A stretch of 13,527 nt of DNA, taken from contig MU631310.1 in assembly GCA_026770615.1 (NCBI GenBank), forward strand, positions 566,481 to 580,007, read 5' to 3'. Position 1 is the first letter of the stretch, and each line of letters starts with the position of its first letter. Source of the stretch: Pavlovales sp. CCMP2436. Lineage: Eukaryota; Haptophyta; Pavlovophyceae; Pavlovales. The notes below the pieces were generated by a model. The model worked only from the letters and a program-made list of their open reading frames with translations. It did not search any database and was not told where the DNA came from. Position numbers and translations under genes: made by a program. This document shows positions 6,822 to 13,527 of this stretch, in pieces.

Positions 6822-7647
6822 TTAGACATCCTGGATGCCCAAGAATGTGGCCTTGCGCACGGTGCGGGTCAGCGTCTTCTTGTCGTCCTCGTCATCGTGT
6901 TCGTCGCAATCGACGATGAACCGAGACCGGTTGTCACGAACGAAGTGCTTCACCTGTTATTCATCATTTAATATTAATAATAATGTATTCGTATTGAGGG
7001 GGGGGGGGGGGGCTGTGGGCAGCAAGTCATCTGCAGCAGCTGATTCTTGACGATGTCGGCGTCGAGGTGCGCGAGCGCGTGAGTGCAGAGCCAGTCGACG
7101 GAATCGTTGCCCCACTCGTCGAGGAGCGCCACGGCCGCGGTCGTCTGCTCTAGCGGCATCAGCCGGAAGTCGGTGGCCTTGCACAGGTGGAACACAGTCT
7201 CGTTGCTCGCGAACCGTTCATCCATCGCAGCGAGCAGCGAGTCACACATGAGCTTCTGGTAGGCGCGCAGCGAGCGGACCGTCTCGTCAACGGGGCTGCG
7301 CCGGGGGCTGCAGGCTCGTCGGCCGCCGGGGGCTGTGCCAGGGTGGGGCGGACTGGGGGCTGCGCCGGGGCGCGCGCCGGGGGCTGCGCCAGAGAGGGGG
7401 GCGCTGGAGGCTGCGCCTCCGGCTGCGCCAGGATATCCGCCAGGCGAGCGTCGCACCTAATGCCCAACTGCTCGGATTGCAGTGCGAGCGGAGGCGGAGG
7501 GGGCTGCGCGTTGCCCGCGCGCCCTGGTCCTGCAGATGCGGACGCGGACTCCGCCGATGCTGTGGAGCGGGCACGGGGCAAGAGATCAGCGCAAGTGTGA
7601 GCAGACAGTCTATTTGGTGCGAGGCGGGGGGGTGCGATCAGAGGGAG
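6822..7647 (-). pseudogene. C-terminal part of hAT-like gene, with one intron
   Basis: The final exon (6822-6953) ends in TAA and encodes VKHFVRDNRSRFIVDC, an acidic DEHDDEDDKK, and TFLGIQDV. Joining 7052 to 6953 across a GT-AG intron keeps the frame (HLDADI then VKHFVRD). The exon upstream has LRAYQKLMCDSLLAAMDERF and DFRLMPLEQTTAAVALLDEW, the sort of helical region found near the C-terminus of hAT-derived proteins. Further upstream is a Pro/Ala/Gln-rich linker (7300-7450) in a different frame, so there is a break near 7295-7305. There is no ATG in the upstream frame. That frame is the same as the chromodomain frame and is separated from it only by TGA 7651-7653, next to an 11-bp tandem duplication (GGGAGTATTCA twice). 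I infer that this is the 3-prime end of the gene continuing to 10131. Confidence 0.5.
6954..7051 (-). other. Intron, 98 nt, with a 15-C tract
   Basis: Donor ATC|GTCAAG, acceptor AACAG|GTGAAG, phase 0. On the transcribed strand it has 15 Cs (plus-strand G run 6998-7012) followed by an AT-rich stretch. The flanking coding sequence is continuous only if this segment is removed. Confidence 0.6.
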
Positions 7648-7650
7648 TAT

Positions 7651-8043
7651 TCAGGGAGTATTCAGGGGGAGCGCACCCGGGGCAGCCTCGAGCGAGCTGA
7701 AGTACTCAGCGACGTCCACCGGCTGGAGATGCCGCCTGGGCTTCCAGGTTGCCTCGTGCTTCAGGTAGCCGTGCCACCACACGAGAGATTTGACCCCCCT
7801 CCCGGCTGGTGCGTGGTCCAGTATCTCCTCCACGATCCAGATCGACTCCTTGGGAGCCTCGCTTAGCTCAAGCGATAGCTCCTCGAGTAGCCGCTGGTCA
7901 TCACCTGCCGGTGAGCTGGCTGGCGCCTTGTCAGTGCCCGAGGGTGGACGAGCGTTAGCGGCCCTGCGAGTAGAGCCAAGCGCCTGCTGCAGAGTGATCG
8001 AGCCGTACTTGCCATTGCGCAAGTTGGCGAGGTGTTCTGAACC
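7651..8043 (-). pseudogene. Chromodomain segment of the hAT-like gene
   Basis: The frame encodes SEHLANLRNGKYGSITLQQ, then a charged linker, then a clear chromodomain: IWIVEEILDHAP, KSLVWWHGYLKHEATWKP and VAEYF. The family aromatic positions are present (W in IWIV, WW before HGY, W in ATWKP). Chromodomains bind methylated histone tails and are best known from HP1, CHD proteins and integrases of chromovirus retrotransposons. The frame follows the helical segment that ends GSFGPK at 8043 after a one-base slip, and ends at TGA 7651-7653. Without one copy of the adjacent 11-bp duplication the frame would run on a few codons to a TAG. No integrase or reverse-transcriptase motifs are seen nearby, so I read it as part of the transposase-derived gene. 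A separate small gene is possible. Confidence 0.7.
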
Positions 8044-8672
8044 TTAGGCCCGAACGACCCGGCGGCCAGCTGCGCGATGCTGGTGCGGAAGGAGTCGTAG
8101 AGCAACGGGAGGTCGACCACCACGCCATCGTCCGCCTGCGTGCACTTGCTGAACCGGCGCGAGATGATGTTGATGTCGAGCAGCAGCAGGCAGACGGCGA
8201 CAAACTTGAACTGTGTGATGCGCCGGAGCCACGCGCGGCGCTTGCTCACGAGCACGCTCTGCGCGTCAGCGGTGCCGACTGTCGCCTCGATCGCGCGCTG
8301 CAGGTCGACGACGATGATGGGCAGGTCGATGAAAAAGTTTTTGAGCGCAACCGTCTCGCTCTCGACCGTCCGCACCTCGAAGATGTAGTGCAGTTTGGCG
8401 AGCTCCTCCCCAAGCTCCTCGGCCTCCGCCGTAAGTCCACGCAGCTTCTTGCACGATCGAGAGTAGTACGAATAGATCGCCCGGATGAGCTCGTGGATGT
8501 CCTCGATATAGGTGAAGCACTTGCGCATACGTCCTAGCAGAGCTCGTTGTTGTGCGGCGGGTCGTGCATCACCTAGCAGGCCGGATCCTCGTCGGTGAGC
8601 TGGCGCCTGCATCCCGTGAGATTGCCCTGGTAGCACGCCTCGCCGTCAAAGCAGTAGGACTTGAGCTGCGAC

Positions 8673-8805
8673 CTGATATTATATCACATGTTATATATTA
8701 AATATATACGTCAACATTAAAATGTGTACCGGTTTCGGTATTATTAATATGTTTAAGTATCAACACAGCTACAATTTCATACATTAATATTACGGGTCAC
8801 CCTAC
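8673..8805 (-). other. Intron, 133 nt, AT-rich
   Basis: Donor GTCAG|GTAGGG and acceptor ATATCAG|GTCGCAG, phase 2. Splicing removes an early TAG and continues the frame from QASSGAV into RSQLKSYCFDG. TCAGGT is present at both junctions. Confidence 0.7.
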
Positions 8806-8963
8806 CTGACTGCGCCGGAGCTCGCCTGCGCCGCGCGGATCGCTCTGAGGCAGGCAGGTGCGTCGGCCAGCTCCTCGGCCATGGACACCATCTCCATGAT
8901 AAAGACCACGGACGTGCCTTTGCTGTTCACGCGCCCGTTCACGAGCTCGAAGCTGTTAAACTG

Positions 8964-9051
8964 CTTGTCGGATACATAGGAGGGGGGTGGGGTGGGGGGG
9001 GGGGTTAGCCAAGGCGCGCATATATAAATATAATCATAACTGCGTGCACAC
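8964..9051 (-). other. Intron, 88 nt, flanked by GACAAG direct repeat
   Basis: Donor GACAAG|GTGTGC and acceptor CCGACAAG|CAG, phase 0, joining GTAADK to QFNSFELV. The interior has an AT-rich part and then C-rich runs (plus-strand G runs 8982-9004). GACAAG is present directly before both cut points. Confidence 0.65.
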
Positions 9052-9820
9052 CTTGTCAGCAGCCGTGCCAACGTAGGGCAGCGCGCCCGAATACTCGTTC
9101 CGTGTCGAGATGAAGGACATCACGTCGTGGCGCAGCACTGAGTAGACCATTTCGAGCATGCGCGAAGCAGTCATACGGCTGTGGAGCCGGTCGCCCATAC
9201 TCGCGCCGTTGTCGTTCTGCAGCAGCACGAGATGCTCGTGGTCGATAAAGGGCCGGTAGCGCAGGAAGAGGTGAATCGCAGTACGGAAGATGCGCGCGGT
9301 GATCTCGTCGGCTGCAGCCTGCTGCACTGCGATGGCATGCTGGAGCGAGTTGGACTGCCGCTCGCCCTCTAGCTGGACGCACTGGATGTGCAGGTCACAC
9401 GCCTAGTGCCGGACGACAGATCGTGTGTACTGCCCGTCGCGCGGCTCGTAGCCGCCGTTGCACTCGAGGAACGGCATAGTTGCCCGCCAGGGTCCCCTTG
9501 TCTTAACGAGATGGAAGTGCGTGGTGCAGACTAAGCATATGTACTTGCCTGTCGCGAGCATTGCGAGCCAGTTGTGCGTAGAAGCCAGCGTCCTTGCGTC
9601 ACGAAGCGTCTCGAATTCCGCCGTGATCGAGCGGCGCTCACTGTCAAAGCGCGCCTGCATCCGCTGCTCTTGCTCATGAATCTGCAGCGCAAAGAGCCGG
9701 CGCTGCTCTGCTCCAGCCTCCTCGATGACATTCCTCAATTGCTGAGCTTGCTCGGCGATTGCCTGCAGCGCCGCCCCTTTGAGCGACTGCCAGTCCTCGA
9801 ACGCGCTGCCGTCCGCGCCG

Positions 9821-10024
9821 TCGGCCGCGCGCTCGTCGCTGCCACCATCTCCCTCGTCTGCGCCGCCGGCCGCGGGCTCGCGCTCGATGAGCGCGCTGCC
9901 ACCCGCTCCCTCGCCTGCGCCGCCGGCCGCGTGCTTGGAGCTGCCACCATCTTCCTCCTCTGCGCCGTCGGCCGCGCGTTCGCGCTCGATGAGCGCGTTG
10001 CCACCCGCTCCCTCGCCCGCGTTG
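9821..10024. repeat. 102-bp higher-order tandem repeat, two units
   Basis: Cores like CGGCCGCG recur at alternating spacings of 45 and 57 bp, making two 102-bp units (34 residues each). On the minus strand they encode the Gly/Ala/Glu-rich segment with GEGAGGSALIERE at the N-terminus of the hAT-like gene. Confidence 0.6.
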
Positions 10025-10241
10025 CCGGCCGTGCGCTCGGCGCTGCCACCCGCGCTGTCATTGAGAACGCTGGTCGAACGACCTGCAATGATCCAGGGGT
10101 TCGACTTGGAAACGACGGGCAGCGCGTCCGGCTAGCGCTTCCGGCCTGAGCCTTCGCGCGAGCCACCGTGTCCACTCGTCGTGCTTACGCCCGGGCGCGG
10201 CTTTTTGCCTGCAGAAACTTGATTTACGCCCAATTTTTTTT

Positions 10242-10303
10242 TTGAAAAAAGACCTAAAAAACTTGAAATAATGGTCTACTTTTTTCCTCCGCCTAGCCGG
10301 CGG
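10242..10303 (-). promoter_or_regulatory. Shared 5-prime module, copy C
   Basis: Minus-strand order: hairpin CCGCC-ggcta-GGCGG (10303-10289), GAGGAAAAAAG, an AT-rich stretch, then TTTTTTAGGTCTTTTTTC. It is upstream of the hAT-like gene (first open codon 10131). It begins 15 bp after the TAG at 10318-10320 that ends the coding remnant, so the hairpin could instead mark that gene's 3-prime end. Same layout as copies A and B. Confidence 0.45.
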
Positions 10304-10317
10304 GGCACGCCCGGGCG

Positions 10318-10484
10318 CTATTCCTCAAAGTCGGGTGCATCCTTGTGGACACCTCATTCGCAGCACCTCACGCCCTCTGGGGAAGCTGATTTTCACACCT
10401 TTGCTCCCAAAGTGCCGTGCCGTCGTCAATCAACACCCCGTGCAGGAAGCGCAGCTGGCTACGGTTGATACCCGCCGTAGGCAT
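10318..10484 (-). pseudogene. Small coding remnant, family unknown
   Basis: ATG 10484 opens 38 codons (SQLRFLHGVLIDDGTALWEQ, then CENQLPQR) to TGA 10368. After a frame slip the coding-like signal continues as EGVRCCE, a TGA, GVHKDAPDFEE and TAG 10318-10320. Another frame just upstream reads ICKLNCYAYGGY. The composition is protein-like and Cys/His residues recur, but I do not recognise the family. It is probably the broken 3-prime end of a gene whose upstream part has been lost in the AT-rich DNA beyond 10500. Confidence 0.35.
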
Positions 10485-10788
10485 AGCAGTTAAGTTTGCA
10501 GATGTCAGATAGACATTTGAATTAACGGTATGATTCATATAGTAAATAATAGAATTGACTCAAATTATTACACGCCCGTTCTTTTGTAACCCCCCCCCTT
10601 CCCCGGGGGCCTCGGGGTGCTACGACATGACGCGCGTATTAGAAGCGAAGCAAAATTCGGATATTCGAACTGCAGCAATGATGCGGGATTTTTGCGTTTA
10701 ATTTATCGCATCTAGTCACCTAGTTGGTATATTTGACTTATAATTTATTATTATTAATTAATTAGAGCAAAGATTCTGACTAGCTGCT
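10485..10788. other. AT-rich spacer, no gene
   Basis: Nothing coding was found. It holds a 9-C run (10590-10598) next to a CCCCGGGGG palindrome, and an AATTAATTATTATT-type stretch at 10741-10765 that is the likely 3-prime flank of the minus-strand gene at 10789. A GTTCGAA near 10665 resembles a tRNA T-loop but has no matching stem. Confidence 0.4.
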
Positions 10789-11607
10789 TCACCTCCATGC
10801 ACGTCGCTCGGACAACACCGGTTCGGCACTCGGTCTGGGCGTAGAGCGTAGAGCGCCTGCCCGCCCGCGGCAGCTAGAGGCGGAGCGCAGGCGAGCCACG
10901 ACCGGGCTGCCCACCGCAAAGGACGATAACCTGCGGTGATCGTCCGCCTGCCCGCTTTTCAAACCTGCTCTCGCCGTGGCCAGTCGCGGAGACTGCTGCC
11001 AGGGCTGTTCGTGCGCTAGTGCCGTATATTTCATTGCGTGCGTGACATGAAGGCCGCGCAACGCAGAGTTTCCGGCTGCCAACGCCTGGCAATGCGCACG
11101 CAGCCAGAGTAACTTATCAGCGGAGCAAACGCCCCGCACGCCCCGCTCAGCGGCCTGCGCCCTGAGCTCTAGCTCGGCGCGAGCTGCGCCTGAGCTCTCC
11201 TCTGCGAGTTGCGTCGCCCTGAGATTTCGCGCCTCCTTCTCGCGACTCTCCGCCAGCTGCCGCGTAGGCGTGACGGTAGCGAGCAGGATGGGGGAATTCC
11301 CGCGCTCCCATGCCAGCCGGTTATTCAGCGCCTCGATAGTCTGCTCCAGGCTGCGGGAAGTGCCAGCGGGGTCATCCCCAGGAGCATCATCCGCACGCAC
11401 CTGCGCGAGCACGGCTTCAACCGCGACACTGAGGATCGCGGCAATGCTTGAATTCCTGACGTGTGCGTGCGCGAGCGGTGCGCTGCTCGGCGCCCACTCG
11501 GGCGAGAGTGCGGGCGGCTGACGAGCACGAGCGCTCGCAATCTCTCGCAGCAGCGCACCCTCCTCGAGCGCCGCGAACGAGGCGACCAGCTCGTCGAGGG
11601 CGCTCAT
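10789..11607 (-). CDS. Charged, probably coiled-coil protein, family unknown
   Basis: This is a 272-residue reading frame from ATG 11607-11605 (MSALDELVASFAALEEGALL) to TGA 10789-10791. I see no catalytic motif. The middle (SLEQTIEALNNRLAWERGNS, RQLAESREKEARNLRATQLA, AELELRAQAAERG) has the Glu/Arg/Leu/Ala spacing of a coiled coil. The last 60 or so residues are Arg/Ser/Pro-rich and may be disordered or read in the wrong frame. The frame is open further upstream to 12018, but that part crosses a GT microsatellite and a C run that look non-coding. I chose this start because a TATA-like CTTTTATATTTAG lies about 95 bp upstream. It may be a structural or scaffold protein. Confidence 0.5.
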   Translation of the reverse strand: MSALDELVASFAALEEGALLREIASARARQPPALSPEWAPSSAPLAHAHVRNSSIAAILSVAVEAVLAQVRADDAPGDDPAGTSRSLEQTIEALNNRLAWERGNSPILLATVTPTRQLAESREKEARNLRATQLAEESSGAARAELELRAQAAERGVRGVCSADKLLWLRAHCQALAAGNSALRGLHVTHAMKYTALAHEQPWQQSPRLATARAGLKSGQADDHRRLSSFAVGSPVVARLRSASSCRGRAGALRSTPRPSAEPVLSERRAWR

Positions 11608-11867
11608 CGGCAGCTGCAGCCCTTGCCTTCTGTCCGCGACGGGCTGGTCGAACGGAGCCGGTCCCAGCCCGAGCGATGATGCGATGCGAAGCCCCCCTAA
11701 ATATAAAAGGACCGCCCGACACACACACACACGCACACATACGCAAACACGATCGCACACAGACACACACACATAATAACTAAATATTTCTGCCCCCCCA
11801 CGCACGCTGCCACCCCCTTCCCACCAACGCACCTGTAAACAGCTCGTACAGTTTATGCGCGCAGGCC
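11608..11867. other. 5-prime flank with TATA-like motif and CA microsatellite
   Basis: On the minus strand GGTCCTTTTATATTTAG (11695-11712) is the best TATA-box candidate in the window, about 95 bp before ATG 11607. An imperfect (CA)n tract occupies about 11719-11772. No confident coding sequence was found; a 35-nt AG/GT-bounded stretch near 11833-11867 could be a mini-exon but does not fit the neighbouring phase. Confidence 0.45.
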
Positions 11868-11928
11868 CTGCGCATTTAGGAGGGGGGGGGGGTTCACAAA
11901 ATATACTAATATTTATTTGCTTTATTAC

Positions 11929-12018
11929 CAGCGTCGATGAGCTGGCGAGCTTCTCCGGCGTCATGTAGACAACCGCAAACTCTCCGTCAAAGGCGCACAT
12001 CTCCATCGAACTCTCCAT
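11929..12018 (-). pseudogene. RecQ-helicase-like exon fragment
   Basis: ATG 12018 starts MESSMEMCAFDGEFAVVYMTPEKLASS; the frame is also open a little upstream. GEFAVVYMTPEKLASS closely resembles the stretch of RecQ-family DNA helicases between the Walker A and DEAH motifs. The fragment ends at a plausible donor (CTG|GTAATA, 11928). The following 61 nt have the AT-rich plus C-run makeup of the other introns and end GCGCAG (11868), but the next DNA hits a stop in phase. No helicase motifs I, II or IV-VI are present. It is probably a truncated copy. The match is short, so it could be coincidental. Confidence 0.35.
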
Positions 12019-12175
12019 CAAATGAGCGCGAGTAGCTCCAAAGATGTAATTTTTATGCGGCGAAATTTAAATTTGGTGGGCCGTTAGTTAGTGAATGAAA
12101 TTTGGCGCGTTTTTGTCTTATTGAAAGCCCTTCCACACAGTCGCAGCAGCCAGCCGCGCATCCTTCGTGCCAGTC
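12019..12175. promoter_or_regulatory. Divergent intergenic region with AT palindrome and T-rich motif
   Basis: AAATTTAAATTT (12063-12074) is a perfect palindrome. GTTAGTTAGTGA (12083-12094) resembles TTAGTTAGTAA in the region upstream of the gene starting at 4124. GGCGCGTTTTTGTC at 12104-12117 is 60-70 bp before ATG 12176, the same placement as the T-rich motifs of other genes. Confidence 0.35.
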
Positions 12176-13527
12176 ATGAAGGACCAGGTGCGCTCCACCG
12201 GCGCGCGTGCCTCCGCCGACGCCCTCCTCGCGCTGCCCGCGGCCGCCCCGCCGCTTGCGTCCGAGGGCTCGGCTTCCACCGCGCCGCCCACGGCCGCTAG
12301 TTATATTGACGATGGCAGGTCAACCGCGTCCTCCTCCACCTCATGCCGATCGGCCAGTTCAACAACCTCAAGGAGAACACGATCACGTCGGGCGTCAAGG
12401 GCGTGGTCGTCGCCAACCCGCTGCTCAATGACATCGCCAACATCCGCGGCCCCGACGGAGGCTCAACTCCAACGGAGCTGGCAACGTTGCTTGAGGACGC
12501 CGAGCTGCACTTCCGCCCCGGCAGCTCCAAGCCGCACGACGGCTTGCACCTCAGCCAGCTCTTCCTAAACGTCGATGCGGTGATCACAGGGCGCACGCGC
12601 GCGGCTGCCGGCGGCTTGCTGTCAAGGTCTCTCGACTTCTTCGTCGCCCTTGCGAAAGGCATCGCACCGGGTGTGGGCGCCGTCTTCGACGAGGGCTGGC
12701 CGGTGAACTCGAAGAAGCGCAAGGCCGGCTGCACCCTCCACATCTCGCACGTCACCATCCGCGTCGGCCGCGCCAACGGCAACAAGGCGCTGCTCGACGC
12801 GGCGCGCGGTTGCAGCTTTCACGAGCTGGCCAGCGGCGGCTTGGACGCGACCAAGATCTGCGACGTATGGGCAGCCCCGCCCTCGAATCACACGGACAGG
12901 GTCCTCCCGATCGACCACGTCCGTATCGCCGTTGAGGTACACGCCAAAATGCTGTACATCGTGCTTGTCGTGACACATGTTGACAATGAGGGCTGCTCCC
13001 TCGGCCAATACGCCGCCCTGATGCTATTGGAAGCGGTCGCCGGACAAGCCAACCTGCAATCACACGGGTTTGGCAACGGCCGTCCCCTCGACGATCTCAT
13101 CGTCCCCGCCGAAACTGCTTATAAGCTCAACCCGGCCTGGCGCGGCGAACAGCGATTCAAGGTCAGGCCTAACCCTAACACAATCACGACGATCATAAGC
13201 ACATTTCACCATGATCATATCCACAATCACAATCACAACACTTCAAGGTCGAGTCCGCGTCGCATTCCAACGCCTCCTTCAGCTGCGGGAACGCGCTGCC
13301 CGATCCGGGCTCCACAGTCGAATGCATGATAATCAAGGGCGTGCGCCCACGGCCGTTTGCTCCCCGCGACGTCGATGCGGCCCCAGGTCTGGCCGACGCG
13401 ATCACGGCGACGTGTGCGCGGCTCGTTATACGGGAGGGGTACCCAGTTGTGCTGACCTGCGTCCTCACCGCCGACATCCAGGTCACCCCTCTCCTCTCTC
13501 CGCGGCGGCCAGCTCCTGCCTGCAATT
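12176..13527 (+). CDS. Unknown intron-containing protein, runs off right edge
   Basis: Proposed exons are 12176-12187 (MKDQ), 12319-13161 and 13248 to the window edge, about 378 residues so far. The main exon is well supported as coding: VNRVLLHLMPIGQFNNLKEN, LFLNVDAVITG, LLSRSLDFFVALAKG, KAGCTLHISHVTIRVGRANG, HVRIAVEVHAKMLYIVLVV, GQYAALMLLEAVAGQ. The 86-nt intron at 13162-13247 is flanked by TTCAAGGTC on both sides. After it the frame continues open (VESASHSN, CMIIKGVRPRPF, LADAITATCARLVIREGYPV) to the last base. I do not recognise the family; there is no obvious catalytic motif, signal peptide or membrane segment. The first intron (12188-12318) is less sure; an alternative start is ATG 12343. 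The copy looks intact, unlike its minus-strand neighbours. Confidence 0.6.
12188..12318 (+). other. Possible intron, 131 nt
   Basis: GACCAG|GTGCGC to GATGGCAG|GTCAAC, phase 0. Removing it links ATG 12176 to VNRVLLHLMPIG. CAGGT occurs at both junctions. It is GC-rich and open in one frame, so an N-terminal frameshift is a rival explanation. Confidence 0.4.
13162..13247 (+). other. Intron, 86 nt, flanked by TTCAAGGTC
   Basis: Donor TTCAAG|GTCAGG and acceptor TTCAAG|GTCGAG, phase 0. The interior holds CCTAACCCTAAC (branch-point-like) and ATCAC-rich repeats. Read unspliced, the frame soon becomes low complexity and stops at 13329; spliced, it is open to the window end. Confidence 0.7.

Larger units (their letters stand above)
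8043..10131 (-). pseudogene. KIAA1586/ZNF862-like hAT transposase-derived gene, disrupted
   Basis: In order: an acidic Gly-rich repeat region (9821-10024); a likely coiled coil (IHEQEQRMQARFDSERRS); a C-x2-C finger half (YICLVC) with later His (VVRH, CDLH); RPFIDHEHLVLLQNDNG with GDRLHSR; PYVGTAADK joined by splicing to QFNSFELVNG; SYCFDGEACYQGNLTGC; HDPPHNNEL; YIEDIHELIRAIYSYYSRS; FEVRTVESETVALKNFF; and FKFVAVCLLLLDINIISRRFSK. From known family patterns, this order matches hAT-derived KIAA1586/ZNF862-type proteins. Asp in AADK and CFDG sit where the first two catalytic acids are expected. Breaks: in-frame TAG at 9403-9405, 8573-8575 and 8534-8536, frame changes near 8529 and 8043, and no ATG before about 9655, with TAG 10132-10134 just upstream. 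Two introns are well supported. It is likely a decayed transposase or domesticated copy. Similarity is judged by eye. Confidence 0.6.

Noticed and set aside
7690..7860. Chromovirus (Ty3/gypsy) integrase as the source of the chromodomain
   Set aside because: No integrase HHCC/DDE, reverse transcriptase, RNase H or LTRs seen around it; the flanking blocks look hAT-like. It remains possible for the domain's deeper origin.
8534..10134. All in-frame stops of the hAT-like gene are TAG, suggesting TAG recoded as sense
   Set aside because: The Sel1-MYND gene terminates at a TAG followed by AT-rich non-coding DNA, and the hAT-like gene also has frameshifts; decay is simpler.
10655..10680. tRNA-like TTCGAA motif
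   Set aside because: No flanking complementary stem, acceptor stem or anticodon arm could be drawn.
13168..13179. Telomere-like CCTAACCCTAAC
   Set aside because: Only two units, inside a well-supported intron; more likely a branch-point-like or chance sequence.
1..13527. CRISPR array, bacterial operon, toxin-antitoxin or phage module
   Set aside because: No regularly spaced repeats with unique spacers, no Shine-Dalgarno-led gene strings, and clear spliceosomal introns.

Overview
This window is eukaryotic nuclear DNA. The support is spliceosomal-type GT-AG introns (for example 8673-8805, 8964-9051 and 13162-13247), a bromodomain, a MYND finger, a chromodomain, and hAT-type transposase-derived sequence. 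Coding stretches are GC-rich and packed close together, while introns and spacers contain AT-rich blocks and long C or G runs. This fits a GC-rich unicellular alga (haptophyte, pelagophyte or similar protist), but the lineage cannot be fixed by eye. No CRISPR array, bacterial operon, rRNA or convincing tRNA was seen.

Layout. 1-256 (-): partial unknown protein running off the left edge, divergent from 377-1801 (+), a bromodomain protein with a long acidic tail. 1802-2863: gene-poor DNA with an inverted-repeat (MITE-like) element at 2071-2344, a GGGGCCC palindrome cluster and a (CG)n tract. 2864-4124 (-): unknown zinc-finger gene with a frame break. 4364-4988 (-): BED-like zinc-finger pseudogene. 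5345-6636 (-): Sel1-repeat plus MYND gene frameshifted in two duplicated repeat units. 6822-10131 (-): a large decayed gene resembling KIAA1586/ZNF862-type hAT transposase derivatives, with a chromodomain in the same stretch. 10318-10484 (-): small coding remnant. 10789-11607 (-): charged, probably coiled-coil protein. 11929-12018 (-): RecQ-like exon fragment. 12176-13527 (+): intron-bearing unknown gene running off the right edge.

From 2.8 to 12 kb all genes lie on the minus strand. Most of those between 2.8 and 10.5 kb are broken by frameshifts or stops, so this part looks like a graveyard of mobile-element-derived zinc-finger genes with one repeat-protein gene among them. Three of the minus-strand units are preceded by the same composite module: a 5-bp hairpin, an A run, then a GGYC-like T run. 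Looser T-rich versions precede other genes. Several introns have short direct repeats across both splice sites, as introner-type insertion would leave. No coherent new pathway or defence system can be read from these genes. The best leads are the shared 5-prime module, the repeat-flanked introns, the chromodomain/hAT composite, and the duplicated frameshift in the Sel1-MYND gene.
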